Positions 24,855 through 37,100 of a stretch of 64,000 bases of DNA are shown in pieces; positions within the stretch are counted from its first letter, which is position 1, and each line of letters begins with the position of its first letter. The notes under the pieces were generated by a model. That model ran no database searches, had not been told where the DNA came from, and saw only the letters and a list, made by a program, of their open reading frames with translations. The translations under genes were made by a program, and so were the position numbers. The DNA lies in contig OX246739.1 of assembly GCA_945910005.1 (NCBI GenBank), positions 6,044,001 through 6,108,000 on the forward strand. The letters are read 5' to 3'. The stretch is from Isoperla grammatica (taxonomy: Eukaryota > Arthropoda > Insecta > Plecoptera > Perlodidae).

Positions 24855-25105
24855 CAGGTGTGGAGGTTGTCCATTGGTTTCCGAGTATAGACAACTTGAT
24901 TCGCTACAAGAGCAGCAGGTATCACTAGCGCTACTCCTGTCGTCTTCCCACCCCCCTCCCGGCCCCCGCCACCCATCTGGCTCGTAAGCCCCTGGTGGGG
25001 GGTTGTGACACTTGGAGGAGTTGTGCTCCGAGGCAGCAAGACTAGGTAGTGATGACTGGACTCCCCGATCCATCGCGTAAGCGCTGCCTGCTTCACACGA
25101 TCGAC
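24855..25105 (-). CDS. robo1: robo exon: cysteine/serine-rich tail
   Basis: Encodes about 84 residues from [15 protein letters not shown] to NGQPPHL and includes the cluster [15 protein letters not shown]. Acceptor ATGTTTCAG (25106/25105), strong donor CACCTG|GTGAGT (24855/24854). It enters in phase 1 and leaves in phase 0. Read-through of the donor would add only VSLIM before a stop. The alternative frame, open for about the same length, does not continue the splice phase. Confidence 0.8.
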
Positions 25106-28100
25106 CTGAAACATGTGGGGTGTAAACGTCTAGACGATGTTCCAAGCAAGAACAAGCAGACTTCGACACTCACAATGCAAATGTCTGTGGTCAGGAGAAA
25201 CGTCTTACTTTCAACAACCAAAATAAACTAAGAGCTAATACTGTAATTAACTCGCAAACCTTGGCACTTTTCTTTTATTACATAATAAGATATTGTCTAG
25301 TTAATATTTACTACACTTGATTATTTTAATTTTCGTATTTATTGTTTAAATTGAGTGTTAGTGATTGTTATAAGCCCTTTGATTCAAACTCTGTTCAAAC
25401 ATGTATAATTCTTACTCGTATGATAATAAAGCTAGAGGGTCATACCTGAGTTTGGATGATATTCATTATTATTATTTGTTCCGTAGAGTATTGAGCCACT
25501 CTCGTATATGGCTTCCTCATTGGCTTGATATGGATCCTGCTGCCTATCAAACACCTGGTATGGATTACTATGGTGACTATGGTGACTGCTGCCCGTTGAG
25601 TGACCTCCAAACCCCGGCGGGAAACTGGGGATCTGAAAACAATAAGATTGGGATACAATAAGTAATGTCGTAGAACGTTTTGAACTTATATGAAGACATG
25701 GGAGAAAACAAACTAGAACATGGCTAAAGATATTATACTCTGCACAAATGGCATGTAATATGCCACCACCCACCATGCCCCAATAGCATGTATGTTTTGA
25801 TTTTTTTTATATGTTAGAAGATTTTTAAATCTATAAATATTAAATACATTTTTGAAAAATGTTTGAAACTGAAATTTTAAAATTTTATTTAATTACACTA
25901 ATGTGGGAGGTCCTACAGTGCTAGCACTTCGCATAACAAAGCAAAGCACGGTGAATGGAATGTATTACAATGTTTAAAAGTGTTAAAACATTTTTAATGC
26001 AAATTTGTTTGGCCAGTAATAATCGAGTCATCACATACTGCTGTGGGCAATGTGCATGGTATTTTCCACATTGAGTAACAGATTTATGAATATTCTGTTA
26101 GAATGAAAAGGGAATGAAAAGCAAATTAAACAATGTCTATACTTTTCTTTACATACTTGACTTACTGGAGGTGGATGTTGAGGAGGATATCTGCTGCTGT
26201 TGTAGGCGTTTGCAGCCGAGTCGGGTGAGTTTCCCGGTACCCAGGTGGTTGCGTAGCCGTTGTTGCTACTGCCACAGCTGCTGCCTCCTCTCGCGGGGGG
26301 CAGCGGGGGCAGGTGACCTGTTAGAATCAATACGGGTTACAACTCTGCGTAAACCTTCAACATTCTCCCAGGTGGTTGCGTAGCGTTGTTGCTACTGCCA
26401 CAGCTGCTGCCTCCTCTCGCGGGGGGCAGCGGGGGCAGGTGACCTGTTAGAATCAATACGGGTTACAACTCTCTTCAACATTCACCCAGGTGGTTGCGTA
26501 GCGTTGTTGCTACTGCCACAGCTGCTGCCTCCTCTCGCGGGGGGCAGCGGGGGCAGGTGACCTGTTAGAATCAATACGGGTTACAACTCTGCGTAAACCT
26601 TCAACATTCTCAACAACATAAAGTTAACTTATTATACAAATACTTTTTATGGTACTATATACAATTCAGGGAAGAATTATTAAAACTTAGAAATAATCTT
26701 TAAAATTCTGTTTATGTAAAAAGTTATAATGCATCTTTATTCTTTAGGGCAACATACAAATTTAAAATTGGGTTGGTATTATGTTTCCACTGTTTCAACA
26801 TACAATATTATATATTAGTCAATTTGCTATTAATTTTAGTTTAGTTAAGTTTAAAGTTATTGTATGACTGTAAGAAATAAAAAGAACCACTGTAAAGATC
26901 ATCAGTGTAGAGTGCTATCAGTGTAAGGAGATTCATACCAGGATGAGTATGACCCACGGGAGTTCCTTCCCGGGAGCAATTGCTGCGCTTCGAGAGCAGC
27001 GGACTATTGAGGTGGGCTGGACCCACTCGGTTACAAGAGTTTATGCTACCGAGCTGCAACGAGAAACAAACAAAGGTGTAAGGATTAAATAACGTACAAA
27101 AATACAAACACTATAATTTTAGTAAATATTTTAAACCAGCATCCAAGTAGGTTTCATTTTCATTTGTTTTTACAGATGCATCGACAAGAGAGATCTTTGA
27201 AAAGAAGTACAGGTACGGAAATAGAAAATAAAAAAGTAGTTTGAAATAAAAAGCAGTACATATTTTACACATTCCATGATGATCGATGTGCTAGTATTTA
27301 AAAAATGTATAAAATTTAAAAACAAAATTGAGTAAGCTTTTTATAATATTATTCTGTAGTATGAAAATGAAAAACAAATATATATTATATTATTAGTTTT
27401 ATTATGAAGCCAATACGTACCTGTCCGTGTAGTCTGTTCAAGTCTCCAGAAGGAGGAGGGTGTTCTGGAGGAGGGGGGAGGAACTCAGACCAGTTGGGGA
27501 GAGAAGACTGGTAACTCGTATTGCTTGGGAACTTCACACACCGCTGACTTCCCGTGTGTGGCTGTTGTAATCGCCTGAATGGCATTCCATTTTCATCTGC
27601 AACACAATTACCCATGGTGAAATAACATTAGCAAAGAGGTATATAATGTAATAAAGGTACCTAATTAGTATCCATAACCTCTTCTTAAAATTTAACTTTT
27701 TTTTAACAGTGAAAAAATACAGGCAGGGATATTTTTTTGAGTCGTAGCTCAGTATCAGCAAAATTGTTTTTGAATTGTTATCAACGCTCCAAACAAGGCA
27801 ATACCAAGCAAGCTTTTCAAATTTATATGGGTGTAAAGAATGGTAGGTGAATAAATTCTGCTTGTACAGTTTATGATCTTGTTTACTCAGTAAAGTATGG
27901 TTTGGAACACTATTAATTAGAATAATCAGATAAATTACCTCTGTATGTGCTTCCGATTTCGGAACCACTTGATTTGTTTCCGTGGTCTAGATTTGTGTCC
28001 AGGTCTGGTTTTGCACACGAGTCATTTGAGCTTGAAGCTTTGGCTTCGACAGGTCCTCCCATCATCATTGGCACAAACATTGGGCCATTGTCCTGTAAAA

Positions 28101-31100
28101 CAGAAGTTGTCATGTAATGCAACGAAGCAGATGCGGTAACAACTTAGAAGGTACAATTGCAATTATCAATAGAAGGAATTTGCTTCAGTGGTGGATAACC
28201 TTAAGATCTATGATAGAAACAAGGGCAAGTTTGCACATAAAATGTAATGTTATTTGTAATACGAAAAATAAATAAATAAACTTGAACTTTAAAATCATTC
28301 ATAATTAATTATTTGCAATTTAAATCTGTTAGCTATTAACTATGTTTTGGGGATCTAGATCAATACCATACATCTAGGATTTATATCACAAAAGTGCACT
28401 AATTTTTATTTCAGTGGTATCGCTCCTCTTACCCCTTTCCCCTTTCCTCACGCTCCCTCCTACTTGCCCCTTTCCTCCAAACAGCCCCATATTTCATCTT
28501 CATGTATCACCCACTCATTGTCTCGATTAGCCTCGTTGCAAAAACATGAGACGTTAAGCCCAAATAATCATCAATCAATCAATCATCGACTTGATCAAAA
28601 TTGTTATTTTTTTACCAGGTGCCTAGGAATGGAGTTGATGAGTGTGGTAGTGGCATAGGGAGCCGGTATCTCGGCATCCTTCCTGCAGTTGTAGAAAGTG
28701 GTCATATTTCTAGTGTCCACTTCTGCATAATCTGTGGAGCCAAGATCAGGGCCCCCATTATTGAGTAGTTTGGTTTCAGACAAGGTTGCGTCTTTATCTG
28801 CCGGTCGCCACCCTCGGTCAATCCACAGCGTCTCCTTTCCATTCATCAGGTTCAAGTGAGTTATGTCGTTAGCATTCACTACAGGAACTGAAACAAATAC
28901 ACATTTATGTAGGCGCTTGAGAATGTACGCACCCAAATGAATGTATCCATAGATAAGAATATAGTTCTCAATATAATAAGGCACCATTATCAGATGAAAA
29001 GGATGCTATAATAGTAAAATAAGCTTAGTTATAAGAATCAACATAACTATCTTAAAAGAGTGGGGATGGACATCACCTAATTTCTTCCTGTTGGCGATGA
29101 CTGCCCCTTCGTCATCACACACTTGCAAAACAGAAAGTAGTGAATGCTTACAATGTATGTTCGTACCGGTAAATTCAATTATTTTTACGCTTATATATTA
29201 CTATTAGTAACTAAATTAGACATGGATGCATGGCGAATAGTATTAGATAGATCACGAGATATGGTCAACATAGTTTATTTAGTTTAATTCATGTTTACAA
29301 CCATAAAATATACCACGATGTTTCATAAAATAATAAATCCAAAATGTTACAAAGATAAAAAGAATGTCTTAACTTACCATGAAGATGTCCAAGCTCTTTA
29401 GTGAGCGCTTGCTTCCTTCGTAAGTAGAGTACGGCTCCGGACGCCAGAAACAGAACTAACACCATTGCTGCCATCAGTATGAGGAACCACGGCTCTTGAA
29501 CCACCGACCCTACCCCGCCTTCCTCGTCACCATCTTCATCTCCATTGCTGAAAGAGGAGATTATACCACGTTATTGAAGACGAATCAATTGCAGGTATGT
29601 ATTACAATATATCCCCAATTATTTCTCACTCCCTCCACATAAAATGACCTAAATCTCAAACATTTCTGCCAAAACGGGGTCAGATGTAGTGTGAGAAAAG
29701 TTAGGTTGCTCTTCAACACATTTTCTAGATTAGCATGAATACGTAAGTGTCAGTTCTCACTTGGCCGGTTTCCGTGGCAGCAGAGTGGGATCCATGACCA
29801 GCTGGAACGGTGCGGAATACGGTCCCAGGCCCACACGAGTAAACGCCACTAGACGTGCCACATACGCCACGCCTGTGGTCAGGTTATTCAGGATAACGGA
29901 CGTTGAAGTGGCGTTCAAGGTTTGTTGTGCCACAACTCGACTTCCGTTGATTTTGATTTGGATCTGAAGTAAAACATAATTTTGTAATGTTGAGTAGATG
30001 TTAGCTGACTGTTTAGGTTAATTGTTTAGGGAAATTATGTATTAAACTGAAATGAAATTTCAATTACATGCAAATAGATTGTGAATGAATATTTTCAATT
30101 TGTTGTGTACAGTGTACCCAACATTCTGTATTAATATTTTACCGGTTACTTAAAACTAGAAACTCGGAATTATTTAAGTAATTATTGCTATGCAATAACT
30201 GTTGTCAATTTCTGAAATAATTGGCTCTACTGGCTTATATGTACTGTATATGACATTGTCATTCAAGATCAGTTGGCAAGAAATAGTAAGTCGAATTGAA
30301 GCTGTGCTTATTAGTCAGCAATTTAAGAGGTTCAATCCACAAGACATTATCTATAACAAGGAACTAATGAATAAATTGCACAAAGTTGACTGATCCTCTA
30401 CAAGTAAGAACATACCTTGTAACCCAGCAGCACACCATTGTGATGTTGTGGCGGGGGCGGGGACCAGCGAGCAAACGCCGTTGTCAAGTTCAACATCCCA
30501 ACCTGGATGTTGTCTGGAGGCGCCGACGGAACTGAGCAAATCAATACAGAATACAGTAAATAATAAGTTAACGTAATGTATGACATTAAAATAATTGACC
30601 CACAGTCTGGACATAGTTAAATAATCTATTTCTTTATAATACCCCAAATAATTTTGTGCACACAGATATTATTTCAATGAAAGCATGCATTTTTATAAAA
30701 TAGGTTAATTTTAAATTCATCAAAATAATTCTCTGTTTCCTTTGGAAATATTCCACTTTAATTAATTTTTTTCATAAATAAATTTGACTTTTACAGATAA
30801 ATTCGGTAAATCATTTCGTCAATATTTTATCTCATAATATGATGCACGAAGCACGAAGCACAAAGAAATAGCATTGAAAAGAGGTCCCACAAACTTTGAC
30901 TATATGAATCTATTATTTGATATGTGGTATATTGTAGGCTGCCCAACGATATCGATAATTCGATACGATATCGATAATGGAAAAATAATTCGATATCGAT
31001 ATAGAATTATTATATCGTACATATCGCGATATCGAACTTGCGCCTAATAAGCTAATTGTTTAAAAAGAAAACGATTTCGTCACGTCACGCCAATCACAAT

Positions 31101-34100
31101 ATCGCTGTTTTGTGTGGATATTTTAAATTTTGAATAGTATACACACAAATTGACACACATTATAAGACATTTCAAAGTTCAAACATTTATTTATGTATTA
31201 CCATAATGTTGTTTATAATAAGTGGCTTCTGGCTGGTCTGGAAATTCTAAAAACACACGAGGAAAGTTTCGATATCGCCTATATCGATACGTTTCTTGAT
31301 AAGTTCGATATCACGACACGATATCGATAATTCTTCCCGCGATATCGATATGATCTTTTTTATCGTTGGGCAGGCTTAGTATATTGACAAAATGAATCCA
31401 CATAATGTGACAAGCAACTCATTTGTAAATGAAACAAAACCAGTATTCGCTTTACATACCATCTTCTGCCGTTTGAACAATCTTGGAGTTGGACGGTTGA
31501 CCTTCTATAGACTTGTAAAATGGCACAAGGAAGAATTCGTACTTTGTATACTTTCGCAGATTGGTGACTATGTACTTAGTACCTCCCATATGTAAAACTG
31601 TGACTATATTGTATTTCTGAGAACCGCCAGATAAGTCTCGGAAGCGGACGTAGAGGCCTTCAACATATTCCTCAGCACTGAGAATCTGAAACAATCCACA
31701 ACAGTGAAGTTATGTTAGTAAAGGAACAGTATCTGTCCGTTTCCAGGACAAGTGGGTATGTTACGCACTTGGAATAGATTATGTTTTAGAGTAGAGAGTA
31801 GATACCATAAACATGTCAGCAGATGTTATACAAATTATGAATAAAAAATGAAAATTGTTACATAAATTAAAAAATATTATAATTACAAACACATTGGTGA
31901 TGCACAGTAATAGAGTGGCTACTTACATCCCAGAAGAGTCGGATACTGGACGAATTAAGCGCCTGAATGTCCCGGAGTTGAACAACTTTGGTTCCAAGTC
32001 TTGATCGAGCCTCGTCCAGCTCATACTGAGAGACCACTCGACCTGCTCCACCCTGGGTTTGAGTCTTGTTTGACATCTCACTTGGGATCGAGAGACCGTG
32101 AGAGTTTTCAGCCCGCACGACAAACACGTACCATGTGGCAGGCTTCAAGTCTCCAATCTACACCAAGAAATGCTTTCGTCAATCATTAAAAAACAATAAG
32201 TTAACTATTCTTATCATATTGCATTTTGAACGTGTTTAAATAATTTTCATCTTATTAGAAAACAAATTTCAAGAGAGGAAAAAGGGGTTTTAGGAGAGGA
32301 AGATCAACCGCAGACCTTATCTGAGCCCTTGGATAGTACATAGAAAAGTGTCATGAGTGGGGTTTTGAAAAAGCATACCTATAACAATTTAAAGAAATTC
32401 ATTGTTTGAGATGAAATGAAACAGATATGAATCCATAAGTGAAATCTGTTGTGTTCCCATGCACATATTTTCAACATAGGCCTAATTGAAGACAGCATGT
32501 CAATTTAAAATTTATTGTAGGTCGCTTGTTTACTGTTCTTAGTGGAGTAGACTGACCGTGATTGTCTCCGTGGGGACCCTGTGAGCCGCTCCGACCCAGC
32601 CAGTCTGCAGGTCCGAGCTGAAGTACTCTATGGTGTATCCGATGAGAGGCGACGCGCCTGGCTTGCCTGGGGTCCAAGACAGCGTCACGGAGGACTGCGT
32701 GGCGTTGTAGGCGTGGAGGTCGGTGGGGGCCGTGGGGAAGGTCGAGGGGTCGGGGCTGCGGTGCAGGTTGGGGCCTGGGGCGGCCTCCACTGTAAGCGAG
32801 GCCGACCAAGATGTCTCGCCAGACTCAGACGAGGCCGTGCAAGTGTACAGTCCCGTGTCAGACGTCTTCAGCTCTGAGGATATAGCGGAGCACCGGCTCA
32901 CGGTCAATATCATGATACACTCGGCACAATCCAACATTGTGTTCAATTCACTTAAGATATTAATTGCCATTTTACTTACTATGTTAAACTGTGATAAATA
33001 GTTTTTTTCAAAAAAATAAAGAATTTTAATAACACACATTAATATCGTGCATGAGTGTCATGCTGGGTGTCAATACCCAAGCATTTTACATGTAAATAGT
33101 AAAAAATAATATAAAATTGTAATGTTTTAGAGAATCCCTTAAAAAAATTTAAAAAAATTACATTGGCAAAAACTGAATAATAATGAACTCTGGCTGTTTT
33201 AGAGCCTCAACCACAGCATTGAAGAATTGATTCTGAAAAAACTATTCGGGATCACCTGTAACGTGATGTGAGGTGCGACATTGCGGTCACTGCAATCATT
33301 TGTACGTGGCGCTAAGCTACGAGGCAGCTTACCGTCTATATGAAGGGTTCCACCGTCAATGATCTCCATGCGCGCTGGCTGGAGAGCGAGCACAGACCCA
33401 TTCTTATACCACTTGATGACTGGTGGTGGCGTCCCCACTACCTGACACGGTAGAGATGCCATCGAGTTCAGAGGAAGAGTCTGATTGGCCGGACCGATCT
33501 GGACTATTGGAGGGGGGACGTCCTCTACTGAAGTCACCTGCGTAACCAAACATTTGATTAGGAGTCGGAGTAGTACAGACAATATTTGTAATCGTGATTA
33601 CTTAGAAATGATTGGCTAATGTAAATGCTTCAACTATAAACACACAAATGAAAATCGGGCAAAACGCTTACTAAAATTATTTACACTTTTGTCAATTAAA
33701 ATTCGGTAACAATACCGGGAGTAAATCATTGGAAGCTAAAATTTCATATTGTATGTGTTAAACTGTAGATGTTTTTTTGGTTTTGACTTTTGAACAAAAT
33801 CTGTTAATGCTAATTCATCAAAATATTAACTTGGCATGCACCTTGCTCAATTATTATATTATTTACTTGTGCCGTTTGCTTAGCACCATAAAAATATTTT
33901 GATGTGTTCAATTTTACTGGTATACGTATACATAGTACAGTTATTTCAAACAGTAACTACCACCATTCTTTTATTGAATTATTACAAAAAGACTACTATC
34001 CTAAACAGTCATACTCATACTCATACTCAACAATCATACAGTCATACTATCATACCTGCAGGAATGTGCGGACTGTGGTGGAACCCACAACACTGAGTGC

Positions 34101-37100
34101 AGAACACACAAGGAAGCCTCCGTCCTCACGCTGAACGCCTTGTATGATGAGCGTTCCGTCAGGTGTGACGTGCATGCGCCCGTACGCATTGCCAGGGAAC
34201 ATGAGTACCTGCGCCACATGGAGATCATTAGTTGAGCACTCATTGGCATTTATAGAAATAAATTTATAAATGTAGGGAAATACCAAATAATTGGTGGATG
34301 CTGAATAGCACCAAATGGAACATTGTCGATTAATTGATTGTGCATTATGTACTTTGTTCGAGAAAATTCTTTATAAGGAAAAAGTTAATTAGGTTTAATA
34401 GATATTGTCTAATCCAGTACACAATCCATTTGTCACTATTTATGCACCCCAAATGATTGAATTCATATACATTTCCTGAGAGTACAGTACGAATCAAAAC
34501 TATTTTGCAGATGTGTTAAAAACAAATTCTTGTGTAGACCTTTACTTAACATACACTTTAAATATTTTAATAGAATGAGGCAATATCGTAATAATAAATA
34601 AGAATGACATACCTGATTTCCCTCTCGTGTCCAAAAGACCGAAGGGGGAGGGTTGCCAGTTGCCGCACACTCAAAGCTGGCGACACCGTTGAGGCCAACC
34701 TTCTGCTCTTGCGGTGTTGTCACAAACACAGGTGCAGCTGCAACACGAACAATTACGTTACTTATATCAACTCAATTACATTATCCACGTTTTAAGAAAT
34801 GAGTACTGTGCTTTGAAGTCATATCGGTTGGCTTCTCCAAATAGTTTCCTTACAAATCCAATGACTTCATATAATATTATAGTATGACAAAAAATACTTA
34901 ATTGAAACGGAAACATAGTAGAACAGGTAAAACGTTATAATACCTAGTAATTGGGGGATAAAAACAATTTATTTAGTGTATTAAATTGTTTTTATATTAC
35001 AATTTAATTATTAAATTGTTTTTATATGTGACAAGGAACAGTGTGCTGTCCAATTACTAGGTCTTATAAAAAATACTTGTTTCCTGATCCTGTTTATTTC
35101 AATGGACTCAGGCAATGGAATACAATTTGAAGTGTCAGTAAATACCAAAATATACTAGTACAGTAGCATTAAAAAAATGCCAAATATACATAAATTAAAA
35201 ACTGATTTAAATAAAAAGAAAAAATAACAGATATTTAAGAAATCATGATTTTTTTATTTTTTGGGGAAAAAATCCTCCGCCCTGGTTGTTACGTACTCAC
35301 CGTGCACTACGAGCACGGCCCGAGCCGACACCGAGCCCACGACGTTCTCCGCGTGACAGATGTAGACGCCCTCGTCCTCGATCACGACTCGGTCTATCCT
35401 CAGAGACTTGTCGTTGAGGATCTGCGCGCGACCGATGGGCATCTTGCCGTCGTCACGACGCCACAGGATGTGAGGGTCGGGGTCACCGCCCACCGAACAC
35501 TCGAACTGAACCGTCTGGCCATTGACTGACGTGATGTCCTGCGGTTCCGTGATGAAGTACGGTTTCACTGTGCGGAGGAGAGTGACCGTGAGAAGAAGAC
35601 ACATAGAACACTGACCAGTTGTCATACATATTAACAACATTAACACATTTTTACTTAAATAATCCAGAGCAATGAATAAATAATATAATTACGCTGCTCC
35701 AAACAAAACATTCATTTATGAAACAAGGGATTTATTTTTAGTTAGAAGATTATCAATGTATTATCAGTGGCATATCCAGGAATTGGGAAGGGGGGGTTTC
35801 AACCCATATTATAAAGAGCGAAACCAAAACATAAGTGGGGCCCCCCGAAAAAAATCTCGTTAAGGTCATTTTGGTGCAAATCTGTACGTTTTACAGCGAC
35901 CAACTGTAACAAAATTACTTACTTTCTGCGTGTATTCTTAACAAGTATTTAATACAAAAATACTGTCTTTATTGAAAGCTAAACGGTAATTTTCCATTTT
36001 GCCTTTGCGAAATTGGGGTTGTCCCTGCCGTCCCCCATCCCCCCCCCCCCCCCCCCCCCTTGAATACGCCACTGTGTATTATACACAAAACGTAAATACA
36101 ATTGGTTGGCAATAAGCATTCCATACTGAAGCTGGTTTTAAACGAAACGAACATAAATGTGGAGACCTCAGGTAAAATGAGAATGTGGAATTTATTTAAT
36201 GTATGTCCTTCCTTATATTATATCCTATTCAGTTAAAAAAAAAAGAAAACTTATTTACACAGGAGGGGAAACAATAGAGAAATGTGACGTCATGCGTTAG
36301 TGTTAGGATGGGTGAGTTCACAGACAACTATTACGTTCCAAATACATCTACCACAACACATTGAAATACTCTATTTTGCATGTTAGCCCTCCTTTGATGA
36401 CTGTGGTAATTGAATACAAATGAAAATGATTGAACTATCGGCCATCGGTTGAACAGTTTATCATTCAGGTCACGTTTGATGTTGTGTTCACTAATTCCCA
36501 ACCTTGTACTCTCATTCACACCCGCAGTTTCAATCCCATACAATATTCCCACGTTCAGCAGAAACGTACACAAGATGGCGTCACAAGATGGCGTCATGCA
36601 ACTCACCGTGGACAGTCAACATGGCGGGAATGCTTTCTCTGACGCCCACCATGTTCTGAGCAACGCATTGATATCGGCCCTCGTCGTTCTGACGTACGTC
36701 GGTGATCATCAGGTTTCCGCCGTCCACAATCATCAGTCTAGAAACGATCAGAAATCATTTAGATAAGATGAGATAAGATTGTATTTATTTAGCTTCACCA
36801 GCTAAGTTGTAGTAAACATATACATGTAGTACACTTCTATCTTATTATTACTATCAATTAAATAGGCTATACAATATAGGCCTACTTACAAATTATTTTT
36901 ACTATCAATTAAATAGGCTATACAATATACTTACAAATTATTTTCACTATCAAATATTATTTTTAATTGTACAATTGATGTTCAAATACATGTATTTTAG
37001 CTTCTGATTTAAATTTTGGAAAGTTTTTTATTTTAATATGTTTTATATGTTTGGGCAGATGGTCAAACATTCTTAATCCAGCATAAAATATGGATTTTTG